Shown here: positions 47,393 through 56,971 of the stretch, one piece after another
Layout: each line of letters begins with the position of its first letter
How positions within the stretch are numbered: position 1 is the stretch's first letter
Position numbers and translations under genes: made by a program
Assembly (NCBI RefSeq): GCF_000005505.3
Contig: NC_016132.3
Coordinates: forward strand, 40,252,914-40,316,913
DNA: 64,000 bases
Direction: 5' to 3'
DNA from: Brachypodium distachyon
Taxonomy: Eukaryota > Streptophyta > Magnoliopsida > Poales > Poaceae
Notes under the pieces: generated by a model
The model's input: the letters and a program-made list of their open reading frames with translations, nothing else
What the model was told of the DNA's origin: nothing
Databases searched by the model: none

Positions 47393-48770
47393 GTGCCTCC
47401 GAGACGCCGGAACCCCACCAACAATGCCGAGGCTAACAATGCCGACGCAGAAGGGAATGCTGCCACCATGCAACAGTTATTGGCCGCCCAGACCCAATTT
47501 TTCCAGATGATCACACAACAGCTGGCCAACAACAACAACAACAACCAACAGAACCACAACAACCAGCAGCACCACCCACCTCAAGTGGGTATGCTGACCA
47601 GATTTCTGCGGTTACGCCCGCCTACCTTTTCCAGCTCCACTGAGCCCATTATGGCTAACGATTGGCTTCGTTCAGTCAACAAGAATTTGATCACCATCAA
47701 CTGCACTAAGGAAGAGAAAGTGCGGTTTGCACCTCATTTGTTAGAAGGACCCGCAGCATCTTGGTGGGAAAATTTTCAGATCACCACCCCCATCGAGAAT
47801 GTTACTTGGGACATGTTCCAGGAAGCCTTCCGCACCGCCCAAATCTCTGCGGGAGTGCTCAGCTTGAAGAAGAAAGAGTTTCACAGGCTACGACAGGGAA
47901 GCCGCTCTGTGTCAGAATATATAGAGGTTTTCAACCAACTGTCCCGCTATGCACCGGATGATGTGAACACCGATGCCAAGCGCAGGGAGAAGTTCTTGGA
48001 CGGTTTGAACGACGAGCTGTCGGTTCAACTTGTTATTGCTTACACCCCCACTTACCAGTCTTTGATCGACAAGGCCATTATTTTGGAAAGTAAGCTCACT
48101 CAAATGGAGAGCCGCAAGAAAAGACTTCACCAAGGTAGTTCTCACCCTGGCCCGCACCAGAAACAGCACACCTCCTATGATGGAAGTGGCAGTTCCTCTT
48201 TGAGCAGGAACGGGAACCAGAACAGCCACCGCAGTGGAGGTAATGGTCACCCCCACCGCCAGGGAAACCAAGGACACCACCACCCGGGTGGCAATGTGAA
48301 CCGGCACCATCAGCAGCACCAGTAGCAGCATAAGTTTGCTCGCCCAAGGCCCATCAATTGCAATGGAAATGGCAGGAATAATGGCAATGGCCAGAACGGC
48401 AGTGGTCAGAATCACAATGCCAACAAGGACATGAGCAAGGTGGAGTGCTACAAGTGTCACAAGATGGGACACTATGCCACCAACTGCCCGGAGAACCAGG
48501 ATGGCACTGGGAACAAGCCCAATCCATTCCAGAAGGGCCATGTGAATCACGTGGATGTGGAAGAGATCACCGAGGAACCAGGTATCATACTTGGCACCTT
48601 CCACACTAGTTCTATTTGACACTGGTGCATCACATTCATTCATTTCAAGAGTAATGGTAGAAAGAGGCAAATTACCCTCTGAAACCATGAGTAGGCCTAT
48701 GAAAGTGAACTCACTGGGTGGAACAATACTAGCAACCCGACACTGCCACCAACTACCCCTAAGTATTGGG
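47393..48770 (+). pseudogene. Tekay gag and start of protease (second copy, broken)
   Basis: The reading begins PPRRRNPTNNAEANNAD, but the first codon is GTG, not ATG, directly after CTAAACAG, which looks like a splice acceptor. So either the ATG was lost or the start lies in an upstream exon. The gag core contains RFLRLRPPTFSSSTEPIMAN and ASWWENFQI. A TAG at 48323-48325 replaces the CAG of the first copy. The zinc knuckle follows at 48446-48493. A 17-base deletion near 48605 breaks the frame before the protease VLFDTGASHSFIS. The sequence stops at 48770, where CACTA sequence resumes. Confidence 0.85.
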
Positions 48771-48972
48771 CGGGGGCGGGGGCGGCCGGGGCAGGCGGGG
48801 CGGAGGCAGTCGGCGGCGGCGGCGTTGAGGCGGCCCGGCCGCGCCCCCGGCGATGCGGGCCGGGCGGCGGCAAGGCGGGGCCGCCGGATCGGGCGGCCGG
48901 CGGGGCGAGGGGCTTCCCGCTCCTCGTCATCTGTTGCGACCCCCCGCTGTCGCCCTTCTGCGACTCCGACAT
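48771..48972 (-). pseudogene. exon 1 start of the CACTA Ulp1-type gene
   Basis: ATG at 48972 reads MSESQKGDSGGSQQMTRSGK, then an Ala/Pro/Arg-rich low-complexity stretch to the junction at 48770. The rest of exon 1 (ending EKQEAAL before a GTAAGG donor) lies across the Tekay insert at 34963-34943. Joining the two is inference from position and matching strand. Confidence 0.45.
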
Positions 48973-49192
48973 GGCGGCGGCGGCTAGGGTTTCGGCGAGG
49001 GAGGCGCGAGGGAGGTGAGGAGAAGGGCGGCGGCGAGGGAGGCACGAGGGAGGGGAGGGGAGGCGAAGGAGAAAGGCGGCGGTGGCGGCACGAGATTTGG
49101 GCAGCGCTTCGCTGTCGGGGTGCTCAAGGAAGCGCTACTGGTCGAAAAGACGCGCGCTTCGGATACGAAAAATTTCGCCAAGTCTCGCCCAG

Positions 49193-49202
49193 TAATATAT
49201 AT
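49193..49202 (-). promoter_or_regulatory. TATA box of the CACTA second gene
   Basis: The minus strand reads CCCCATATATATTACTGG, about 220 bases upstream of the ATG at 48972. The sequence just above it (TATA next to GTCTCCAGTGGCGGG in plus-strand terms) is nearly the same as at 52633-52665, upstream of the transposase. Confidence 0.5.
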
Positions 49203-49204
49203 GG

Positions 49205-51247
49205 GGAGGGTCTCCAGTGGCGGGTATTTCGCGGATACCCGCCATTGGCGACCCACTGGTAATTGGAACGTGAGTGAGGGTAACCACATCCCTGTTCGAA
49301 GCACTAGTGGCGGTTGTATTGCAAATACCCGCCAGTGGTTATTATTTTGGTTCTAGTATTATATTCTTATTATATTCTGTGTCTCTCTGAAAATTATGCC
49401 ACATGTACTTTCAAGTGTATAATAATTATTTCTTGTCTCACTAAAGATTTCAATGCTAAATACATTGCTGAAATTCAAATATTTATGCTTTTGTAGTGTT
49501 TACTATGGTTAAAAATTGTTATAAATTACAAAATTGCTCAGAAGGGTCTGATATTTGGCATGGAGGCTGCTCACACCACAATATGCTTGTATATGAAGTT
49601 TGGTGTCAAAATTCCAAATGAAGCCCATAAGAATAACATATTGGGATCATCTAGGTAGATATCTCTGATACCTTCTAAGCCAACATCTAAATGGTAACAT
49701 TATAAATTCTTTGGGCTTGATTTTTTCCATGTGGATTCATTGGACTAAGAGGAATTAAATTAGCACCAAAGCCACACATAATCAAAGAAATTTGTATGAA
49801 ATATTATGAATTAATGTCTAAAACTAGTATTGGGAACAAACAATATTGCTATACACCCAAAAGTACAACTGCTATATTTTTTGGGAACGCAGAGAATATA
49901 ATAGGATTAAAATAGTGCATTCTGAAATAATTACCAGTGGCGGGTTTCAGGAAAATAACCGCCACTGGTGAGTTGGAGAAGATTTGGGAAATCCCAAGTC
50001 TTGTAGCACACACCAGTGGCGGGTTTCAGCGAAATCACCGCCACTGGTGGATGCTTCCGGTGGCGGGTTTACCTGTAATCACCACCACTGGTACTCCTTC
50101 TGCGGGCTGCCGCGCGAGGCGAGGTGGGAGTTTAGTCCCACCTCGCTAGTTTACGAACGATTCGACCAGCATAAATAGCTTCCTCCCCTTACCTTTGCAG
50201 ATTCTGAATAAAAACAAATGCCGCTCTCTCCTCTACTCCCGTTCGCCTGGCCTGTGGGCCCGGTACCCTCTGTGTGCACTGGTGGGCTCGGATTATAGCC
50301 CTGTGGGCCTGTGCTCTTCTGGCCTAGTAGGTTGTAGGCAGCTCCCGGGTTCTCGCCTGGCTGGGCCCGAACCCGAAACAGCCTAGTTGACCGGGCGGGC
50401 TAAAAAACTTTTTTGCCTCCTTTTCTGGTAGCACGCAACAGTGGCGGGTTTACCTTTAATCACCGCCACTGGTCCCCTTCCAGTGGCGGTTTTCCTGGTA
50501 ATAACCACCACTGGTCCCCTTCCAGTGGCGGTTTTCCTTGTAATAACCGTCACTAGTGTCCTTCTGCAGGCTCCGCACGAGGCGAGGTGGGAGTTTAGTC
50601 CCACCTCGCTAGTTTACAAGCGGTTCGACCAGCATATAAGGCTTTCCTCCCTTCTCCCATTAGCTTCCGATTAGTCCTCTCGCCTGTCTCTTGTGCTCCT
50701 TGCCTGGCCCTTGGCTGCCTGGTGCCTGTACTGTTCTTTGTGGGCTCGGATAACAGCCCCGTTGGCCCGGGTCCGCTCTGGCCTAGTAGGTAGTAGGCTG
50801 CTCCTGGGTTCGCCTAGCTGGGCCCGAACCCGAATAGCCTAGTTGACCCGGGCGGGCTTAAAACCTTTTTTTTTCTCCTTTATAATGATGAAACAAGCAA
50901 ATAAAATATGCATTCACAGTAGAAAAATATTGCGAACAAATTTAAGGCATTTGTTTTCAAATTTGAACAAGTTAAGATTCGAAACTCGTTAGAATTGAAA
51001 TTACATTGAAAATCATCAACGAGCATAGCGAACAAATTTACAGCATTTGTTTTCAAATTTGAACAAGTTAAGATTCGAACCTCGTTAGAATTCAAATTAC
51101 ATTGAAAATTACACAAATAGTGAACTATTGGACAATCTTGTCTTTCTTCTTTGTTGTCTTCTCTTTCCTCTTATACGTTTGGACCTCATCGTGGCTACTT
51201 CTGGCGTAGGCCCCGTCTTGTGTGGGTAATTTTGACTTCTTTCTTGT
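49205..51247. repeat. CACTA internal repeat zone
   Basis: CCAGTGGCGG-type inverted and direct repeats cluster at 49211-49335, 49932-50090 and 50440-50560. A unit of about 460 bases is tandemly repeated (about 50080-50420 and 50540-50880); both units carry GAGTTTAGTCCCACCTCGCT and end GGCCCGAACCCGAA. A related piece recurs near 52805. A further 96-base tandem repeat covers 50932-51027 and 51028-51115. Between 49360 and 49925 the DNA is plain AT-rich. No gene seen. Confidence 0.65.
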
Positions 51248-52450
51248 CTAGATCGTCCGTCCTGCCACCTCTTCTTCTTGCCTGGTCGTGGGATCGGGGA
51301 AACCTTCATAGTCTTGTTGCGAAGTTACTCCGTCGACCCCAACAATGCTCCTTTTACCTCTCCTCACGACTACGTGGTTTTTCGCTATCGGGTCTTCTAC
51401 GAAGAAGACTTGTTTGCATTTGGAAGCAAACTGCCATGGCTCATGCAGTGCCGAGTTTCTTTTGACGTTCACCTGATGACGGGGAATCTCTTTTGGCAGA
51501 ACCATTGTTGTGAACCTATGATCTTCATGCCTGACATCGCCTGCCCATCTGATGCGAAACATGGTGATGGTGGTGAAGGTGTAGTCAAGCTCACAGATCT
51601 CTTCGACCACGCCGTAGTACGCTTCGGTCTAGCCTTCGCTGTCGGTCCCCGTCTCAGCTACGAGCACTATACCGCTGTTTTGGTACGTACTCTTATGGTC
51701 TTGAGCCTTGGTGTAGTGCGTATACCCATTCATTGCATACGACTGGTATGTCACGACGTTGCGGTCGGGAAGCCGTGACAACTTCTGGACAATCTTCTCA
51801 TCTTCATTTGCCGTAGCCCTCGGATACCAATGATCCTTGAGCCACATGGCGAATGTAGAATTGTGTTTTCGCTGGATCCAATCATCATTCCTGTTAGGGT
51901 TGAGGTTTTGAAGTTCTTCGATGTGCATGTCGATGAACGGCTCGACCTCTGGCGTGAGTTGCAGCACCATTGTGTGTGCTCTTATAAAGTCGTCCATTCT
52001 TTGGCGGGCATGCACATCAAGCTCCTTCCGGCCAAGACCACCTTCACCTTCTAGCTTCCCCTTATGTCGTGATTCGGGGACCCCTATGGGTTTTCGGTCC
52101 GCCAACCAATCAGTGCAGAACTCAACGCACTCTTCTGCATGATAGCCTTCCATCATGCTTCCTTTGGGACGCCCTCTGTTACGAACATATCGCTTCAGCA
52201 CCCCGTTGTATCGTTCGGGCCCAAACATGTTGTGCAGGAACGATGGCCCTAACAAAGAGAGAGAGAGGCGAGAGAGAGATCTAGAGAGAGAGAGGGAGCT
52301 CATCTGAGCAAAATTAAAGCGAGAGAGAGAGGGAGGATCATCACTAGGGTGAGGGGGAGCTCCAGAGACAGCGGGGCAGCCCGGGAGAGCCGCCGGAGAG
52401 AGATCGGGGCCGAATTTCCCGCCGGCGGCCAAGGCACCATTAATGGCCAT
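51248..52450 (-). pseudogene. CACTA transposase (TNP2 type), internally deleted
   Basis: From ATG at 52450 a non-conserved Ser/Pro-rich leader runs directly into MFGPERYNGVLKRYVRNRGR and GYHAEECVEFCTDWL, the end of the DUF4218-type region that normally follows the TNP2 catalytic domain. Next come YTHYTKAQDHKSTYQNSGI and, after an in-frame TAG near 51629, FRIRWAGDV, CKQVFFVEDPIAKNH and KRSIVGVDGV (DUF4216-type). The catalytic Transposase_21 part is absent, so this element cannot move by itself. Confidence 0.75.
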
Positions 52451-52632
52451 TTTGCAAAATTGGAGAAGAATAGGAGGAGGAAGAAGGGAGAGGAAGAGGG
52501 AGGAGAAGAGGGGAGAGCTACCTTCCGGCCGCCGCCATCAAATTTTGGCAGGGCTTCGCCGCCGGTGAGAAGCAGAGCCGCAGCTGGTCCAAGACAGACG
52601 CGCAAGCTCGAACAGCTTCGCGCTCGAACAGG

Positions 52633-52644
52633 GGTTATATATAG
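52633..52644 (-). promoter_or_regulatory. TATA box of the CACTA transposase gene
   Basis: The minus strand reads CTATATATAACC about 185 bases upstream of the ATG at 52450, directly inside the subterminal repeat zone, as expected for the promoter of a CACTA first gene. Confidence 0.5.
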
Positions 52645-52649
52645 GGAGG

Positions 52650-53254
52650 TCTCCAGTGGCGGGCAAATAGAATAACCGCCACTGGTGATCTCCAGCGGCG
52701 GGCGGAGACATAAACCGCCACTGGAGGCCTCACCAGTGGCGGGTAAGATTATACCCGCCACTGGTGATCTCCCTATAGTTCCCCAAAGAAACAACCGCCA
52801 CTGTTGAGAACTTTAGTCCCACCTCGCTTGTTTACAAACGATCTGACCAACATAAAAGGGATTCAGCAGCCCATCCTATCGGTGGCTAACCAGTCAACAG
52901 TGACTTCCCAGGCCGCTAGAGTACGAAACGTGATCAGTTTTGTGCTGCAGCGGTCAAGGCAAGGTCACTGTTGGCTGAGTAGCTAGCCCATCACGTGCGG
53001 ACTCACCAATTGCGGTTTTTTCAGGTGCCCGCCATTGCTAACAAATGGGGCATCCGTGAGCAGCGCCGCCACTGGTGCTACAGCATCAGTGGCGGTGATT
53101 TGTTTCGGTGAACAAAATCACCGCCACTGCTGGTGTACCTCCAGTGGCGGTGACTATCACCACCACTGGCGGCGCTCGTGGATGCCTCGAGAGGCCTCCA
53201 GTGGCGGTGTGTTTTTTGGTCCGTTTTAACCACCACTGGAGGGGAATCACGGAT
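52650..53254. repeat. CACTA right subterminal repeats
   Basis: At least ten copies of CCAGTGGCGG or CCGCCACTGG in both orientations, with the GACTTTAGTCCCACCTCGC-like block near 52808. The left subterminal zone (32078-32400) has the same motif. These are the usual binding sites of the CACTA TNPA-type protein, by analogy with En/Spm. Confidence 0.75.
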
Positions 53255-53559
53255 GGGGTTTTCTGTAGTAGTGTGGTGTGCCCTCTGCAACGTATTCCCT
53301 ACTCTCCCCTGTTCAATTCAATTGACTTGGATTTAATTCTCTGCATCACTTAGTAGACGGGCTGTTTTTATTGCAATATAGTAGAGCGAATCACTTGTTG
53401 GTAGTAGCTCCACCCCAGCCCGTGGAGGCGGCAGCATGGGGACTCATTTAGGCAGAGCAGCATTGGCCATCATGGAAAAGCAATGAAAGGATTGGGTCTT
53501 CCTTCGAAAGCTCTTCTCAGCGCACATCATGGCTGACGATAGCTGTGTCGGCCACTCCA

Positions 53560-55145
53560 AGGTATGTCCCTGAAATCCTTCGACATGGATGCAGAATGGG
53601 AGCGGCGCCACTACGAATTTTTGGTACCATCCTTTTGCCACGTATTACAAATTTTATCAGCTTCATTGTGTTTAATGTCTATGAGTTATGTGTCCTGCAG
53701 TAGAATTTTTTGAATGATAGGTCAAACAATCCAACTCAATCTTGTTAGAGAGTGGATGCTTATTGATAAACACAGTTTCCTTTTGGTTGATACAAAGACG
53801 GAAAGTAGATGTCTTGTTTTTCAGGGCTGTTGTTTCTATGAGGAGTCTGGAGCTCCGGCTGAGGTCAAAAGAGAATACTGGCATCACTATCAGGGTTTGA
53901 GAGGACATACAGGGGGAGATCAGAACCTTGATCAGCCGATCAAAGAATTTGTACAGAGGAAAGTGGTCTAAATTTCTCTTCTTCAACTCGTTATATTTAA
54001 TTTATTTATTTTCAGCTGCCAATACTTGAATATTTTCAGAGACAAGTCTTGGGAAATGTAAAGAGTTTATGTGAGCAATTCATCTCATTTTGTAATTTCT
54101 TTTTGGAGACATGTAGAACAGATGTACTGCTTTCCGACATGGATTATACAGCATGAATACGTTTTAGGGTATTGAGTAATCTGATTTAATTCATATGATG
54201 AGATTACAAAGAAACAATATTTGGCAGGAGCCAATTAGTGATTAACTAAACAAGAAAAAGTATTTTGATTCATGCAAGTTTATGCTTTATTCCTCAATGA
54301 AACAATTACTGATAGTCACAATCAGACACACAAGGATCTGTTTGGTTCTGAAGTGTCCAATGCATGTCCCTGAAATCCTTCGAGCTGGATAGAATGGGTG
54401 CCGTGCCATGTGCTACAAATTCATGATACCATCCTCTTGCCACATATTACAAATTTCTGATGATCACTATCGCTTCCTGATTCTTGCAAATCAGAGATGA
54501 CTGAGTCAAGAAAGGGACATCTGTACAAATTTGTAGCCATCACAAGCTGCTGGACATATGATGGGTTTATGATGGCTTCAGACATTGTGTATGCCAAATT
54601 TGGGTTTTTCCTCCTCAGAACTTAATGCATGTTGAGTTATCAGCTTCATTGTGTTTAATGTCTATAAATTAGACGTATCCTAATCCTACAATACAATTTT
54701 TTGGAATGGGAGGCCAAATAATTCCACTTGATCTTGATGGACAAGGGATGCTTATTAGTAAACATGGTTTCCTTTTGGTTGATGCAAAGACTGAAAGTAG
54801 AGGTCTTGTTCCTCAGGCAATTGTTTCTAGGAGTCTGGAGCTCCGGAGGAGGTTAAAAGAGATCATTGGAATCACTATCATGGCTGGATTGAGGGGACAA
54901 ATGGGGAGAGATCAGAACCTTGATCAGCCCTTGGATGAGGTAGCAGATCGAAAAGGTTGTACATAGAGAAGGTCTACATTTCTCTTCTTCAATTAGTTAT
55001 ATTTAATTTCTTTAGTTTCGGACTTTCAGTTGCCATGACTTGAAGATTTTCAGGGAAAACTTGTGGTAAATGTAAAGTAGTGTCTGCATCTGATTGATTC
55101 ATCTCATTTGTAGTTTGGCTTTTGAAGACATGTAGCACAGATATA
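53560..55145 (+). repeat. degraded direct duplication of about 0.8 kb
   Basis: Segment 53560-54130 and segment 54358-55145 share, in the same order, TGTCCCTGAAATCCTTCGA, ACCATCC and TTGCCAC, TATTGATAAACA or TATTAGTAAACA followed by TTTCCTTTTGGTTGATG, and GATCAGAACCTTGATCAGCC. Each contains a short plus-strand ORF, 53714-53971 and 54706-54966, with the homologous reading GFLLVDAKTESRGLV in the second. No known domain. Could be an old gene or transposon duplicated in tandem. Confidence 0.5.
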
Positions 55146-55557
55146 CTATTTTTTCATATGGATTATACAACATGAATATTTTTTTGCATATGTACGGTAT
55201 GAAGTAATCTGGTTTAGTTCATATGATGAGATGTTTGTACACGCCATTCAGGAACTCGTACTTTGGTACAGAGGGATTAACATTCATGTGTGTGTGTGTG
55301 CCGGGTGAAGCTGTTTCAGAATCAACACTAAGTATGAGTAAGAGCTATCTCAAGGCGACCCTTGTGCACTCTAAATCCTCTATCGCCCTGAGAAAAGAAC
55401 CAAGAATTGGAGCAGGGAAGCCCACGCCCGATAAGGTATGGTTCATCAGGAAACATGGTCACCTAAGTGTTAGAACTTAAGATTCATTAGATTAAACTTA
55501 ATCATGTACTGGCCATTAATAGAGCACTATCAGTAGAGGAAATAAGGATGTTCATAC

Positions 55558-55688
55558 GTGCGATGGAGGAAGATGCCATTGTCGTGGAATCGGTGGAGAG
55601 ATGAAGCAGTGGCGATGCCGTAGAGGAAGCAAGGGAAGTAGTCGATGGAGGGGTCCTGGTGAAGCTCCTCCTTCCTTCCGGCCGCCAC
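55558..55688 (-). CDS. possible orphan exon or gene fragment
   Basis: The minus-strand reading contains KEELHQDPSIDYFPCFLYGI then ATASSLHRFHDNGIFLHR, which looks like natural protein rather than chance translation. It ends at a GTATGA splice-donor-like site (55557). The frame opens with GTG, preceded by an in-frame TAG, so no ATG start is available. Upstream there is a typical GGGTTTAGGGTTTCGGGG leader. I do not recognise the family and see no following exon. Confidence 0.25.
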
Positions 55689-56129
55689 CTACACTGCCCC
55701 GGGACGGGAGCAGAAGGCTCGGGTCTTCCCGTCATGGTCAGTGCTTCCCATATCAGTTTGGGTTTAGGGTTTCGGGGTTTCGTGGGCAAAACGAAAACGA
55801 GAGTCACACCCACGTCTGTTGCCGATCCCTTTTCTTATATAGCACTGCACGACAGGGGACCAGAACCATTGATTCGTTTGGCACCCCCGATCAAGGTGCG
55901 TTTCGTTGAGATAAGGCCACGCACGTGGTTCATGGGCCCCACCCTTATCCTAATCCCTTCTGACTCGGTCTAAGCCAAGATCAACCAACACTAAGTACAC
56001 AACCTTCATTGCAACTCTACAATCATCGGTAATTTCAACTGATTGGAGAGCAGCAAAGCAAGATCCCAAGAGGCATGCAGTGTTGCTATTGAAAAGAATA
56101 AGACGTGAGAGCTTCTAGTCAATAATTGC

Positions 56130-56532
56130 AAATGGTTCTACATTACGAAGGAAGACCAAATGGCAAGACCGAGAGGTACAAGGCTAGACTGGTTGCAAAA
56201 GGATAGTGTCAAACCTACATATAATTGACTATGATGATGAGACATTTGCACTGGTGGCAAAGATGAGCACTGCAAGAACTTTGATACCTTGTGCAACAAA
56301 TCTCAATTGGCCTTATACCAATTAGATGTGAAGAACACATTCTTGAATGGTCAATTGGTGATCTTCAAAAAGAAGTGTAAATGGAAATTCTATCAGGTTT
56401 TGGCACTTTACAAACAGAAGGGAAGGGTCCTGAGAAAGTCATTATATGGGCTGAAGCAGTCTCGAGGGCATGATTTGATCGGTTTCGGCAGGTTATTTGT
56501 GGCATGGACTATCTAAAATGTAATAGGGGACC
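56130..56532 (+). pseudogene. Copia reverse transcriptase remnant, 5' part
   Basis: The plus-strand reading, over several frames, gives TERYKARL-like, DETFALVAKMSTARTLI, QLDVKNTFLNGQ and RKSLYGLKQS, the conserved blocks of Copia RT. Many stops. It is cut at 56532 by a Reina-type element and continues at 61583. Confidence 0.75.
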
Positions 56533-56930
56533 TGTCATGTGGGGGCGCACGTATAGGCGCCAGCCACCTAGGGCAGAGAAGGACCCAATGTTTGGGTCAC
56601 CTCAGTTAATTTGAGTAATTAAGAGTCCAGATTGGAGATAAAAACGTTTCGTCCCGTAGAAGGTTTTCCCTACTATTTCCAATCTGATTAGGAGTCTTAT
56701 TCCAATTCTGTAAGAGTGTAGCTTGTTCTCCAAGTTTGTAAGGGCTATTTATAGTCCCTCTAGTCAATCAATAAAGCAAGCAATCAAAACCTAAACCCTA
56801 TTTTCCCCTGCGCCCAGGGCGCCTCAATTCCCTGCCACGGGGCGACGAGGTTACAAGCCTCCTCCTCCCGTAGAGCACCCCTACTTCCTGCGATCTTCCT
56901 CTAATTCCCAAATTCCCCAAGCACGTGACA
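56533..56930 (+). mobile_element. 5' LTR of the Reina-type element
   Basis: Begins TGTCATGTGGGGGCGC, ends GCACGTGACA. Contains CTATTTATAG near 56747 and AATAAAG near 56769, candidate TATA and poly(A) signals. Confidence 0.9.
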
Positions 56931-56971
56931 ATTTGGTATCAGAGCAGTCGATCTCCGCTGCGCCTGAAGCC

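Larger units (their letters stand above)
34964..48770 (+). mobile_element. permuted Tekay chromovirus insert inside the CACTA protease gene
   Basis: Order on the plus strand: second half of gag, protease, RT, RNase H, integrase, chromodomain, polypurine tract, LTR, PBS, leader with extra ORF, gag, start of protease. The first 986 bases (34964-35949) and last 969 (47802-48770) are the same gag/protease segment, about 98 percent identical by eye. Only one LTR is present and neither end is an LTR end. No target duplication is seen. It divides exon 1 of the CACTA protease gene. Confidence 0.85.
32059..53273 (-). mobile_element. large CACTA transposon with nested Tekay insert, TSD TGG
   Basis: The left TIR is CACTACTCCAGAAAACCCC (32059-32077). 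The right end, read inverted from 53273, is CACTACTACAGAAAACCCC, 18 of 19 matching. TGG flanks both sides (32056-32058 and 53274-53276). Both subterminal zones carry many copies of CCAGTGGCGG and its inverse. Genes inside read leftwards: a TNP2-like transposase remnant (52450-51248) and a Ulp1-protease-type gene (48972 to 32564). About 13.8 kb of its 21.2 kb is the Tekay insert at 34964-48770. Confidence 0.9.

Noticed and set aside
47912..49045. 377-codon minus-strand ORF
   Set aside because: It is the antisense of Tekay gag/protease running into CACTA sequence across the junction at 48770. The same antisense frame appears at 35712-35074 because that segment is duplicated.
52650..53254. Clustered CCAGTGGCGG repeats as a CRISPR-like array
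   Set aside because: Short motifs in both orientations with irregular spacing, placed just inside CACTA termini: subterminal transposase-binding repeats of a plant transposon.
55280..55310. TG-rich stretch as a microsatellite
   Set aside because: Only about eight TG units; too short to be worth listing as a repeat.
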